Made by a program: the position numbers and the translations under genes
Source: Rhynchopus euleeides
Lineage: Eukaryota; Euglenozoa; Diplonemea; Diplonemida; Diplonemidae
NCBI GenBank assembly: GCA_963210315.1
Contig: OY723254.1
Span: 1,394,379-1,458,378, forward strand
DNA length: 64,000 nt
Direction: 5' to 3'
Part shown: positions 44,001-55,160 of the stretch, piece after piece
How positions within the stretch are numbered: position 1 is the stretch's first letter
Layout: each line of letters begins with the position of its first letter
Notes under the pieces: generated by a model
The model's input: the letters and a program-made list of their open reading frames with translations, nothing else
Told to the model about the DNA's origin: nothing
Database searches by the model: none

Positions 44001-45158
44001 TAGGGTTGGGTGGGGTATAGGGTTAACCCTAACCCTAGGGTTGGGTTGGGTCTAGGGTTAACCCTGACCCTAACCCTAGGGTTGGGTAGGGTATAGGGTT
44101 AACCCCAACCCTAACCCTAGGGTTGGGTTGGGTCTAGGGTTAACCCTGACCCTAACCCTAGGGTTGGGTTGGGTCTAGGGTTAACCCTGACCCTAACCCT
44201 AGGGTTGGGTAGGGTATAGGGTTAACCCCAACCCTAACCCTAGGGTTGGGTTGGGTCTAGGGTTAACCCTGACCCTAACCCTAGGGTTGGGTTGGGTCTA
44301 GGGTTAACCCTGACCCTAACCCTAGGGTTGGGTAGGGTGTAGGGTTAACCCTAACCCTAGGGTCGGGTTGGGTTAACCCTAACCCTAGGGTTGGGTTGGG
44401 TATAGGGTTAACCCTAACCCTAACCCTAGGGTTGGGTTGGGTCTAGGGTTAACCCCAACCCTAACCCTAGGGTTGGGTTGGGTCTAGGGTTAACCCGAAC
44501 CCTAACCCTAGGGTTGGGTTGGGTCTAGGGTTAACCCTAACCCTAACCCTAGGGTTGGGTTGGGTCTAGGGTTAACCCTGACCCTAACCCTAGGGTAGGG
44601 TCTAGGGTTAACCCTAACCCTAGGGTAGGGTTGGGTCTAGGGTTAACCCTGACCCTAACCCTAGGGTAGGGTTGGGTGTAGGGTTGGGTTGGGTATAGGG
44701 TTAACCCTGACCCTAACCCTAGGGTAGGGTCTAGGGTTAACCCTAACCCTAGGGTTGGGTAGGGTGTAGGGTTAACCCTAACCCTAGGGTAGGGTTGGGT
44801 CTAGGGTTAACCCTGACCCTAACCCTAGGGTAGGGTCTAGGGTTAACCCCAACCCTAACCCTAGGGTTGGGTAGGGTGTAGGGTTAACCCTGACCCTAAC
44901 CCTAGGGTTGGGTAGGGTATAGGGTTAACCCTAACCCCAGGGTAGGGTCTAGGGTTAACCCTAACCCTAGGGTGAGGGTAGGGTCTGGAGTTAACCCCAA
45001 CCCCAACCCTAGGGTTGGGTAGGGTCTAGGGTCACCCGTAACCCTCGAAATCGGGCCCAAATCGCCAAAATGGGCACCCCTCGAAAAAAAAATTCGAAAA
45101 GGTCCCCCTACCCACACCTGGAAATTACCAAAAAATCTGGGACCCCGGCGGCCCCAAC
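41067..45158. repeat. Degenerate telomere-like satellite, two opposed halves
   Basis: Mostly permutations of TTAGGG, TAGGG and their complements in higher-order units of 36 or about 42 bp centred on CCCTAGGG. To about 43575 the units read AACCCTAGGGTTAGGG then TCAGGGTTGACC. After that they read as the reverse complement (GGTTAACCCTGACCC then TAACCCTAGGGTTGGG). The whole block is thus a large imperfect palindrome with unequal arms (about 2.7 and 1.6 kb). Positions 45030-45158 are non-telomeric. No real coding content; open frames are products of the repeat. Confidence 0.9.
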
Positions 45159-45255
45159 CTTAGGGTAGGGTAGGGTAGCCCCCCCCCCCCCCCCCCGGCA
45201 CGGAGAAACTTAACGTTCGACCCGAATTAGCCAGAGGCCTGGGGGCAGGCAGGGC
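45159..45255 (-). repeat. Right end: short TAGGG run and terminal inverted repeat
   Basis: TAGGGTAGGGTAGGGTAG (45161-45178) is followed by C18 and then AACTTAACGTTCGACCCGAA and TTAGCCAGAGGCCTGG, the inverse of the left end. The block therefore starts CCCTA and ends TAGGG. Confidence 0.85.
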
Positions 45256-46699
45256 CTGCTCTCCGGCAGAACAGACTCGCAAGTGAGGTGGTGTTGTCAC
45301 ATGATTGCCGAGTGACCTTCGATGGCCCGACTATTCAGCAGGGGGGCAGATAGTATTTTGTTTTTTTTTGCATTCCACCAGGGATAGTGGGTGACTTTCC
45401 AAATTCTGCAAGAAAGCCGGTTTTTGCCGGTTTTCCCGTTTTTCGTTTTTTGGCGCCGTTTTGGCGTTTCCTGTCCATGTATGGGGTGAGCGGGGTACCT
45501 GCCCGCATCCCGACTTTGGTTGCTTCATAAAGCCGACGGACACCTCACACAGCACCCCACATACACCCTGTTGGAGATGTGTGAGGTGCTGGGAGAGCAG
45601 GTGTCCTTTGCTACAACACCATCCCGGCCGTGCCTCCAGCCATGGATCTGTCTCAGGAACTGTAGGGCAACGTCAGGAGTGCCAGAAGGTGCACGCCACG
45701 CCCTTGAGAGACCACTGCTGGACAGGGGGGCTGAAGGGGAATCCCCGGACTTCGTGCTCCAACAGCGCCGGCGAGGCAATGTCGATCGCCAGTGGACAAC
45801 GAGGAAGTCGTACAGACTTGTGTGCAGGGGTGGGGTAGTCTGCACGTACTCCGTCTTTCACGACCATGTCGTACTCCTGGTGTTGTGCCGTTTCCCACTT
45901 GCCATGGTGCACCAACGGTACATATGTCCACTCGACAGGCACACAGCACAGCGGGGGGTCTGGGGGGCGGAGCCCCCCAGCCGCCGGAGGCCACGGTAGC
46001 GAACATCTGGCCTTCTCCTTCGCGTTCTTGGACTCTTTGGGTCAATCGCGGTTCGTAGTGGGGCCATTATTGGTGTCCAGGTGACCTGTGTACCCTCTAA
46101 GCAGGGTGGGCATAGTCGGGAAAAAAGTGGAATTTTCCCGAAAATTTTTATAGTTTTTTTTTTGTAAGTTCGGCGTAGCCAACTCAGGAAACTTTTCACC
46201 GTGCGGATCCTTGCGAACACTTCACACGCCCGGCAGGCTGGTGGGGTGTTCTGCGTTCGAAGAACACAAACTGTCGTTGCTACCTTCTCTCTTGAGATTC
46301 ACTCGGTTGCATTAGTTTTTTTTTTTGGCAAAAACCGGTTTTGCAAACCGGTTTTTCATTAGCACCCACTGTCCCTGATTCCACGCTTTCTTTCTTTCAT
46401 ACATTCTTGTTTTTCAAGAGGTTTGCTAGTTAGGCACCCTCCCCCCTACGACGACCAAGTCTCAACCTTCCGTGTGATGGTGGTCGTCGTTCGGAGGAAG
46501 TGTGCCTCCCGACGAATTAGTTCACGCCGCCGCAGACCCGCAGGTGTCAGCCCGCCCCCCCCTGCCCCCCTCACACCCCGCCCCTCCTCAAGGAAAGCAC
46601 CTCTCGGCCCCGCTGAATCTTCTGAGATCTGCACCCCACACCACCCCACCACCCCCACAGGCCACACATGCCACCGCAGTGTGGGTAGAGGTCTGCCGT
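45256..46699. other. Gene-poor spacer with a possible coding relic
   Basis: Minus-strand 45942-45673 gives 89 codons of protein-like composition (WTYVPLVHHGKWE...) without recognised family. Positions 45953-46009 hold a hairpin repeat (next entry). AAGTTCGGCGTAGCCAACTC at 46165 is a dispersed motif. A pyrimidine-rich leader with CCCACAG precedes the next gene. Confidence 0.4.
45953..46009 (-). repeat. Dispersed GC hairpin repeat, copy 1
   Basis: Read on the minus strand: CTACCGTGGCCTCCGGCGGC, then TGGGGGGCTCCGCCCCCCA. The second part is a stem with a short loop. The same sequence is found in + orientation at 61503 and 61679. Confidence 0.9.
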
Positions 46700-47347
46700 A
46701 TGGCAACCGTGTTCTGCCTGGAGACAGACGTGCGTTTGCTGCATACTCTGTGCAGGGATGTTGTGGAGCTGCGGGATAATCTGGAGGAGGTACTTGGCCG
46801 TGTCGAGGCTCGCCAGGGCCGAGCCGCCGGCCTCCTTGTGAACGTGCTGGACAGCGTGCTGTGCGACATCGAGGTCGCCAAGGCACCTCCTGCCCCCGAG
46901 CCGCGCCCCGCCAGCCCCCGCACGCCCCACCTCCGCCCCCCTGTGCGCAAGCTCCGCGAGCTGCTCAACCAGCACGCCTCCCCGCGCACACCGCGCTCCG
47001 CCTCACAGCGCGCACGGCGGAACAGCCCCCGCAGCCGCAGCGCGCGCCGCGCCGTTTCCACCGAACACACTACGCGCCCCCGCCTCGACCGCGCCTCCCT
47101 GCATATGTGTGTGGAGCTGCACGACAAGCTGGAGGACGCATGCCGCCACTTCGACCTGGCAGACCTGAGCCTCCACAGGATGAAGGACTCCCTCTGCTCC
47201 ACAGAGCCCGGCCTCGCCACCCTGCTGCGCTCGGCAGAGGTGCTGTCGGAGCTGGCCCCCCGTGGGGCACAGCCCACACGCACACGGAGCCCTGCAGGCG
47301 GGCACGGGCAGACACAACGACCCCTCATGTCACCATCACCCCCCTGA
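46700..47347 (+). CDS. Small protein of unknown function with Arg/Ser-rich middle
   Basis: Single exon, 215 aa. Residues 1-60 are helical with a coiled-coil-like stretch (LCRDVVELRDNLEEVLGRVE). Residues 65-135 are Arg/Ser/Pro-rich with several SPRTP motifs that could be phosphorylated. Residues 138-190 form a second amphipathic helical part (ELHDKLEDACRHFDLADLSL) that resembles the first in pattern (V.ELHDKLE against VVELRDNLE), suggesting an internal duplication. No family recognised. The start is the ATG after a pyrimidine tract ending CCACAG with further CAG and TAG sites. Confidence 0.65.
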   Translation: MATVFCLETDVRLLHTLCRDVVELRDNLEEVLGRVEARQGRAAGLLVNVLDSVLCDIEVAKAPPAPEPRPASPRTPHLRPPVRKLRELLNQHASPRTPRSASQRARRNSPRSRSARRAVSTEHTTRPRLDRASLHMCVELHDKLEDACRHFDLADLSLHRMKDSLCSTEPGLATLLRSAEVLSELAPRGAQPTRTRSPAGGHGQTQRPLMSPSPP

Positions 47348-48920
47348 CCCAGCGAGTGGTGCCAACCCCTCCGTGCGACATTAGATGACAAGCTGGCCTC
47401 AGACACAGCAACACCATACGCTGTGTGAAGCGTCCCCATATATTGTAGATTAAAAGGGCGCGCCTGGCCTCACCTGCTCCCTCCCCTCCCCCTCCCACTC
47501 TCAGGATTGAGGCCATCCATGCCTTACCCTTCTGTGCTCTGCCTCCGGAACGAACAGTAGCTGCCGTAGTAGTGCGTCTTTCCCCCAGCCCACCCCCTAC
47601 CCCCACCCCCCCCCCCCTCCACCCTCACGCCCTTTAACCTGCTATGCTGCTGAGGCCAAGCCGCTCACAGAACCACAGCCAGAAGCCACGGAAGTGTGGC
47701 TCACCGCCACCAGACATTGCCGCTGCCCAGGGTGGTGCGAACCACACTCGGTGCTGCAGGCCGGCGCGGGGGGGAGTGAGGGGTTGCCACCTGAGGCAAA
47801 GGTCTCTCTGGGATCGAATTGGGGGTTCAGGTTCATGCCCTGCCAAGGTCGGGTGGCATCGTGTCCACGCACCGCACGGCACCGGCGATGCAGCAGCTGC
47901 TGGGGGGGGGGGGGGGGGACAGGGTGGGTGGGGGTTGGGCAGGGCCTGCCTGAATCAGAGCAGCCACAAAGCTGGACGCACTACGCGCTACCTCTCCCTG
48001 TCGTGCTTCCATGACAGACGGCAGAGGGGGGAGGGAGGGACACCTTCTCCGGGTTGGGCAGGGCCTGCGGTGCTGCGGGAGGGGGCTAGTGCGATGCCAG
48101 ATGGTCGGCTTGCCGACGATCTTTCCGCAATCAAACCGGGGTGGGGTTGGAGTTGGGGAGTTATCGCCGATTCGAGCGGTGCCTGGGTGCTGAGGGGTCC
48201 GCTTAGCGGTCGCCTTGCCACTCCAATGCAGCTGGGTGGGGGTGAGGGGGGGTGGGGTGGGGTATTATAGGTTGGCTTCCGGCTCAACCCCCCCCCCCCC
48301 CCCCCACCCATTCGTGCAAATTCCGAGCGGTCCACTGCGGACGGCTCGATGGCACACCAGAGGTCTCCCCCAGCTGCCGGTGCCCCCCTCCCTCGGTGGC
48401 GCTTCTGAGATTCTGCGGTTGCTAACCCCAACGGCAAGGAAGGCGTGCGGAGAACGGCACTGCGGCAGTGGTTTGTCTGAATCACTGACTGCAGCTGGCC
48501 CTCTCTTGCAATAAAGTGGGTGGGGGGTATCGCTGTGGGTGGGGTTCAGGGGAGCAGCAGGGGCAAGAGGGGTTTTCACAGATTCCACTCGCGTGTGGTC
48601 TGGGCTGCAAAAGAAAGTGACACTTCCTTGTGTGTCGGTCATGTGCGTTCTTCTTGAGTGAGAGGGTGGCACACACGATGTGTCTTCAGCGGGTCGGGGT
48701 ATTCAGCAGAGGCGCAGCCTCCGGTGTCGGGCACGGGTTACTATGGTTATGAATGGGGCAACTGCAGTGCGGTTTCACTTCCGACCGGGTCTCACTTGGG
48801 GCTTAAGTATTCGGTTGCGATCTAATGCAGGGTGTTCTAAGGCTAGGGTTAACGGTTCAAGGTGACTCCAAGGTTAGAACTTCAGGGATTCGTATGGCGT
48901 AGGTTCGGGGTATCGGTGCG
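47348..48920. other. Intergenic, no gene supported
   Basis: GGGCAGGGCCTGC motifs at 47938 and 48055 are related to 50522. G16 run at 47901, C17 run at 48290. Frames lack protein-like composition. Confidence 0.45.
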
Positions 48921-49136
48921 GGCAGGCAAAGGGGCCTCCTCTTAACAGGGTTCATCTGCCGTGCAGGCATCGGTTCTTCGCCCCGGAATGACTTGGGCAA
49001 AGTCAGGGCAAGGGTTATAGGGTAATGGTGTGCTAAGGTTCAGGGCTAGCTATATATGGGGCCAAGGGGCGCCTTGGAAGTAGACATGCCATGTATCGTG
49101 CAGGCGAAGGTCATTCGGTTCTGCAATACTGTGATG
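48921..49136. repeat. Direct repeat of about 220 bp, copy 1
   Basis: GGCCTCCTCTTAACAGGGTT, then GTTCTTCGCCCCGGAATGAC, then TAAGGTTCAGGGCTAGCTAT and CATGCCATGTATCGTGCAGG recur in order in copy 2. Not recognisable as tRNA or other RNA. Confidence 0.85.
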
Positions 49137-49481
49137 TAATTCGGCTTCCTCGTTTCCGCTATTTGGTCGACACCGCCATTAGACTTGGGCAAGGGAGGCA
49201 CTGCGATATGTGGGTCGGTGTGGAGTGACCCCCCCGTTGGCATCCTACCTACCAGCTGCAAGTGACAGGCATTGACTGACTGTCACCACCCACTGCTGCG
49301 ACTGCTGGGCAACGTTACAGTATGCATGCGAGGCCAGGAGCGTGGACTGTCGTCTCAGCCCACAATGGCATGGCACGCCGTTCAAGGCCACGAAGGTATC
49401 GTACGAAGCAGCGTTCATGGGCACTGTAGCGGTGATCAGGTCTCCTGTCTGGGGTAACCCTGGATTCGTGGGTCTCAGTGC

Positions 49482-49737
49482 GGGCAGGCAAAGGGCCTCC
49501 TCTTAACAGGGTTCTGCCGTGCAGGCAGAGGTTCTTTCTCAGGGTCATACCAAAACTGTTATCATATTCGGTTCTTCGCCCCGGAATGACTTGGCAAAGT
49601 CAGGGCAAGGGTTATCGGGCATAATGGTGTGCTAAGGTTCAGGGCTAGCTATAAGTGGGGTCAAGGGACACCTTATAATTAGGCATGCCATGTATCGTGC
49701 AGGCGGAGGTACTTGGGTTCTACAGTACTGTGCATTC
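49482..49737. repeat. Direct repeat of about 220 bp, copy 2
   Basis: Same blocks as copy 1 with an insertion of about 40 bp after GCCGTGCAGGCA. The copies differ by scattered substitutions, indicating an older duplication. Confidence 0.85.
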
Positions 49738-50219
49738 ACGATTCGGTTGTACGACTGGTCGGGAAGAATTCCCACACACCCACGCTGTCTTTCCAAGGTT
49801 GCATCTTAGGCACGTCGGCAGACGGTTGCTGCAGGTGCTCCAGGTGTACGGCAGCAGTTCGCTCATCCAAATGATTCGTCGCCTTGTCAGCAAAATCAGC
49901 ACCAGGCCCACAGGTGCTTCGAGCATGGCCTACCCGTTTGCTCTGCTTTGCTGGCGCACCTCTTGGTGCCACACGTCGTCCTGGCATCCTCTGGAGTCCC
50001 CCAGTGGCTCACTGAGGGAGCCTCGCTCTGACATCTCGGCTGATTCATCGGTTTCTTCCTGAGAGTGGTCACACGTCCCCAGCAGAGGTGGTCCTCATGG
50101 CTGAGCACCTGGTTGGGCAGGGATTAGCCGCTCTTTGGCCCACATGGGAAGGGTCGTTGCTCGGCATGGTGTTAGTGACCCAGTATCATCCAAGGCTCGC
50201 TCAGGGAAGCCACTCGTGT

Positions 50220-50590
50220 TCAACTGTAACAAGAGTGCTGATGTAACTTCTTCGTCTTCGTAGCATCAACCTCGGCACCCTCTTCTAGCTTCCAGGTCTC
50301 GTCGGGCAGCAGCCCTCGGCTTACCCTCTCAAGCAGCGAGAGACGACCTTCCCCCAGAGCTTTCTGCATTGAAAGCCCATTTCGAATCGCAGCCAAGATA
50401 CAGGGATGATAACCCATTCGCTTCTGGCCATTGTGTCCTGCAACCAGTTTCAATACCTTCCGAACCAGAGTCTCTGGAAAGACTGACTGCACACATCCCT
50501 TTCGGACCAGCTCGCTGAGGCAGGGCCTGCCTGAATCAGAGGTTGTCTTTGTATGTGCGAGGTGTGAATCGTCTTCCCAGTACGGCCCTC
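50220..50590 (-). pseudogene. Unassigned protein-like segment
   Basis: About 120 codons read on the minus strand, ending in TGA at 50220-50222: ...LSELVRKGCVQSVFPETLV, RKVLKLVAGHNGQKRMGYHP, CILAAIRNGLSMQKALGEGR. Composition and codon pattern are like real protein, unlike its surroundings, but there is no upstream ATG before the stop in this frame and no recognised domain. It may be an exon or a relic of a mobile element. The 20-bp CAGGGCCTGCCTGAATCAGA inside it recurs at 47942. Confidence 0.35.
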
Positions 50591-51088
50591 AGCACCGTCA
50601 GCGGCTGCCACTGCATCCCCCAATCGACTGATATGCACACTCGCCGCCGTTTTGCCCCCTTCCCATCGGGCACATGGAGCAGCGGGGTGAGTCGGGCGAT
50701 TGTGGCCACCCGCCCCGCAACCGTTCTCGTCTTGTCAGCACCGCGGTGGCTGGAAAGAGTGCTTCGACTCGACCGATGAACTGTTTGAGGGGGTTGGGGT
50801 GTTGCGCAGACCAGACGGAAGGAAACTCCCAGCCACCCTTCTTCCCGTGAGGCGTCCTTGCCCTGGTCCACTATGCACACCTGGGATGGAGTCTCTCCAT
50901 ACACACCACCGGTGTAGGCGTGTCTCTGCCACGCACGCACGGAGGGGGTGTGGGAGAGGCCCATGGCTTCCGGGTGGTTCAGAGCTCTAGCACAGCTGGG
51001 GCGATGACGGACTCCCGCAAGCAAATCGGCGTGCGCTTACCTATGGGCAGGTCACTGGCTTGCCCCTACCAGGAGCCACCGACGCTTT

Positions 51089-51487
51089 TCAAAAAGATTC
51101 ATGTGTGGGTGCCGATGATTCACGCACGACTTCCTTCCGCATGTCTTCCGGTGTCTGCATCAGGTGCTTCAGCAGCGACTCGGCCTCCTGCCCATTCCCC
51201 CGCAGGATCACCGGGCACAGCACACAGAATTGCTGGGTCCACCCGTCCGTCCCCACCCTCACCGAAACAGTCTTCCCGTTGGGGCCTTCGCTCAGAAGTG
51301 CAGAACCGCGAGGCGCCTCACAACAGGGGAGACGAACCGACACAGCTTGAAGAGCGAAGGCAGCCCCTTTGCAATGCGATTTCCAAGCGTCGCAGATGAC
51401 GACTCTGTCCTTCGCATCCGTGAGGTGATGATGCTGTCGTACTTCTTGTTCAGCCGCGTTGTGCTTGGTGATCGCCCGAAGCTTCAC
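51089..51487 (-). pseudogene. Second unassigned protein-like segment
   Basis: About 130 codons on the minus strand: HLTDAKDRVVICDAWKSHC, SVRVGTDGWTQQFCVLCPVI, then LLKHLMQTPEDMRKEVVRES. It could be another part of the same unknown gene or element as the segment at 50220-50590, in the same orientation. No splice sites were convincingly matched. No family recognised. Confidence 0.35.
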
Positions 51488-51499
51488 ATCTTCACATAT

Positions 51500-52375
51500 C
51501 CTTCATCACAGACTGGGTTTCCGAGCAGGCGGGAGAGCAAGGCGGGCTTCGGGGGTTTCGTTGGTGGGTTCCTCTTCATTCTGTCCTCCAGCGTCTACTC
51601 CTATTCCGAAGGTTTGACCCCTTGGGCCAACGCTCCTCCGTACGACCAAGCCAACTCCGACCAGGTCAAGCGAGTGAAACGTGGACTTCGGAGAATCGCC
51701 TGGTCAATAGAAGCAAGACCTCGCAAGGCCTTCAGACCGACATAAACTGCCAAGTGGAACGCTGCTCAGACCCTTTGGGTTCCAACCCCTGACGGCCCCG
51801 GAAGGCAGTCGGAATCCTGAGAAAATCCCCTGGTGGGAACTTTCAGAGATTGTAGGTAGGTTGGTGATACAATTGGCCGGGTAGCGTGCCACCGATGCTG
51901 CTCCCTGCCCGCACAAAACCCCGTCGTGTTCGAGGTGCTCCCAGTGGTGGCCGAGGGGACACGTGTGCTCCCTGTGCAGAACCTCCCTGCAACTCAGCAC
52001 CTCATCTCCCTGGATCAATGTGCCTTCCCCCTAGGCCCCGCATTCCACGGGAGATGGACTGCGTGGTCGTTGTGGGCAGGGGAAGGGACCTGTGTGGGAG
52101 CTGTCACTGGGGCCACAACACACTGCCGCTCGTGCGCACCCGGACTCTTGAAAGCAGGCAGCTGGCTCGCGCGGTTCCCAAACTTTCTGTGCCTTCAGCT
52201 GGATCTTCCCATTCATCTCCCCACTTCATCAGACTGGTGTACACAAAGAGTGGGATCTGTGGTTCTAACAAAACAACTTTCGTCAGTTATTGGTTTGTTG
52301 TCTCGTTCTGCGCTTCACGCTCCGGCGGGGGGGCCAGATCGTGTTTTGGGGGGAACTTTGCTGGCGCTTCATGTC
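51500..52375. other. Mosaic of dispersed repeat fragments
   Basis: 52109-52139 equals 25443-25472 (GGGGCCACAACACACTGCCG). 52185-52305 matches 23570-23695 (TTTCTGTGCC, GTGTACACAAAGAGTGGG, AACTTTCGTCAGTTATTGG). The order differs from the other loci, so fragments were joined here secondarily. No intact gene. Confidence 0.55.
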
Positions 52376-52399
52376 CAGCCCTCTCACTCCATCACCTAA

Positions 52400-52594
52400 G
52401 CGTGGCGCAAGGGCGTGTGGTTTACACGGGGACCATCAAGTACACCTGGTACTGGAACACCAACACGAAGGGGCAGTTGGTGTTTTGGCATTCAGGTTCA
52501 TCGAAGCTGCAGAACCAGTGGCGGTTTGTGCCCGCGGGGGGCGGGCGGTACCACATGGTGAACCGGCAGACGGGGCGCGAGAACCTCAACCAAG
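52400..52594 (+). pseudogene. Exon-like fragment resembling a beta-trefoil lectin repeat
   Basis: VVYTGTIKYTWYWNTNTKG, then LQNQWRFVPAGGGRYHMVNR and QTGRENLNQG resemble the N...SG..L...QW.F...GGGYY.I.N..TG.. pattern of ricin-type lectin repeats. There is no start codon, and a GT follows at 52595. Isolated and surrounded by repeats, so probably a relic. Assignment is weak. Confidence 0.25.
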
Positions 52595-52676
52595 GTAGTT
52601 ACCCTTCCAGTTTTCAAAGGGGAGTGCACTTCGATCTTTGGAACCTTCACGGCCACTGCCCCTTCTGGTACTAACC

Positions 52677-53960
52677 GCACAGTCATCACTGACAAAAGTC
52701 TCGCGTCTCCATTGCCTTCGTCGTCCACAGTCCCAGGTCCTGTCCGAGTTGCTGCAGTCTTGCAATGCATGATATGATCTGCAATGAAATCACACCAAAC
52801 ACTGAGGACAACCTGCATGCACGAAACGCCATCCTCTCGATCAGGCTCAAAAGCGGCAGCGGTTGCACACGGGCCACAGAATCCTCACGGTTCCTCTTCC
52901 CCGCTGGGTCTGGTTGGCTGCTGGGCCCGGGACGTCATCTCCGTCGTCAGCAAACCGATGGATACGGCTGCATTGCTGGGGTGCTGATTAGGCTGACGCG
53001 ATGCCGAAGTCACTGCCTCTTTGGCTGAGGGCCTGCTTGCGGCCGTTTTCAATGCAGCACAGCTGCACCTGCACGTGAAGTGTTCTAAGAAACCAGACAT
53101 ACCCAGCAGACGATCATATTGTTCGCGCTAGCACCTTTCCCTTTTGTCCTCGCAGGGCTGCCGGATGCTCCTCTCTGGAACGGAACCGCCCCTGAACGTC
53201 CGAATGCGGCACCGCAACCCGCAAGAGCAGACGCTCCCTTGGCCTCCGGTGGCTGGGGGACTCGCCTCTCCCCTGTGGCGTAGAGCCAGACAAAGGAAGC
53301 GACCAACTGAAAGGCCGAACCTGTTTGGCGCACTGGTGTGATGCCTGCTCTGGCTCTGATCCCAGCCTCCCACATCACCTGCGAGTTGTTTCCCCCTGGT
53401 CGAATCGTCCAGCCATTCGACCATTCGACCGGTCGAATGTTTAAATCGCATTACCCCGGGACAGGTTCTTCCTCGCCCAGCACACTTCAAGGCCACTGTC
53501 CGCAGCCCAGACGCCCTTGCAGAGTTTTTATGAAGTGAATGTCTGGAAGCAGCGTGTATCGATGCAACCATTGTTGCTCCCTGTTCTGAGAGCACTGATC
53601 AGATGTTGTCGATCTTGCGCCAGAGACCCCCTTGGTCGAGGTGACGCGTGTCAGCACTGTCCGTCGTTGCACAGGAACGCACTGGGTGCCGCACACCACA
53701 CCCGCATGTGGTACAAGACAGGCCAGTGCCGAGACTGCCGCGCAGGGCGCGGCGCCGGTCCGAGCCCGGTCACCCCGCAGCCCTGGGGGGTGATATGTAC
53801 ACATGGTAGTAGGTACTCCTGTGTTCGCGCCAGCACTGAAAGCAGGCCCCGCATGTCGATGTGTCCGCTGGCTCTTGCAGTCACGAAAGCCAATTCGCGA
53901 CACCCTTTGGGGGGGTGGTGCCGTGGCACCCTGAGGCGGAGACGATGTGTTGATCAAGAC
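52677..53960. other. Gene-poor, with dispersed repeat
   Basis: 53078-53155 is the second copy of the repeat at 5615-5690. 53225-53290 resembles the GC hairpin repeat (GGCCTCCGGTGGCTGGGGGA). A run of CATTCGACCATTCGACC lies at 53414. No gene seen. Confidence 0.5.
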
Positions 53961-55160
53961 TTTGGGGTTCCATGACCTCGCTGCCCCACAAAAACACCAA
54001 ACACACCAAAAGGACCACCCCTACCCCGCGGGCTCCCCGCGGGCTGAGGTCAGGCTGGCGACCCAGGTTTTCAGGGTGACACCAGGATTTCCTCGAAATT
54101 TTGGGTGACCCCCACCCTGGTCGGGGGGGGGGGGGGTCCCTCACAAAGTGGGGGACAGGGGGGGGGGTACACTGGCTACCTCCCGCACCTGTAGGAAAGG
54201 ACCCCCCCCCCCCCCTTGTACCTGTACAGGGGGGGGTACTTTTACTCAATTGGCATTTCCCAGTAAGTGGTGTCAATAGGCACCCCATGGCCAAAATGAC
54301 CCCACCACAATCCGCACGGATCCCAAATATCCCAAAGAACGGGTTTTTTGGAAAATCCGAGGGGGGGGTCCCGCTGGGTGGGTAGGTGGGGTGGGGTGTG
54401 GGCTGGTGAAGGTGGCTGCCTCCCAGCCACCTTCACCCATGACCAGTCCCTGAACCAGACCCACGTTTCATGGGCGAAACTTGGCTCGTACACCACCAAA
54501 GTGACCCCACTGTGATCCGCAAAAATTCCAAACGTTCAAAAGAAAGGGGTTTTGGAACACCCGAGGAGGGGGTCCCACTGGGTGGGTGGGGTGGGGTGTG
54601 GGCTGACTGCCTCCCAGCCACGCTGACCAGCCCCTGAACTAGACCCGTGTTTCATGGGTGATGCTTGGCTCGCACACCACCAAAGTGACCCCACTGTGAT
54701 CCGCACAAATTCCAAACGTTCAAAAGAAAGGGGTTTAGGAACACCCGTGGAGGGGGTCCCGCTGGGTGGGTGGGTGTGGCTGCCTCCCAGTCACATTCCC
54801 TTAGGACCAGCCCCTGAACCAGAGGCACATTTCATGGACGGTGTTTGGCTCCTAGACCCACAAAGTGACCCCACTACGATTCGCAAAAGTTCCAAACATT
54901 CAGAAGAACGGGGTTTTGGAATACCCGAGGAGGGGGTCCCGCTGGGTGGGTGGGCTGGTGTGGCTGCCTCCCAGTCACATCCTCCTGGGGCCAGCCTCCT
55001 ATGACCAGACCCTGAATCAGACCCACATTTCATGGGTGAAGCTTGACACCTCGACCCACAGTGTGACCCCACTACGATCCGCACAGATTCCAAATAGTCA
55101 AAAGAAAGGGGTTTCGGAACACCCGAGGAGGGGGTCCCGCTGATTTTGGGTCACTTTCGG
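53961..55160. repeat. Degenerate tandem repeat of about 180-205 bp, about five copies
   Basis: Copies are anchored by GGGGGTCCCGCTGGGTGGGT or variants near 54367, 54570, 54757, 54935 and 55133. Each is preceded by AGTGACCCCACTGTGATCCG and AAAGAAAGGGGTTT-type blocks. Open frames across it only reflect the repeat. Confidence 0.85.

Noticed and set aside
40811-45255. Head-to-head telomere fusion
   Set aside because: Polarity is wrong: a fusion would read TAGGG then CCCTA on one strand, whereas the block reads CCCTA first and TAGGG last.
48921-49737. tRNA or rRNA gene in the direct repeat
   Set aside because: No cloverleaf, A/B boxes or rRNA-like conserved stretches could be recognised.
53961-55160. 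Coding frames across the 180-bp tandem repeat
   Set aside because: They repeat with the DNA unit and have no domain or start context.
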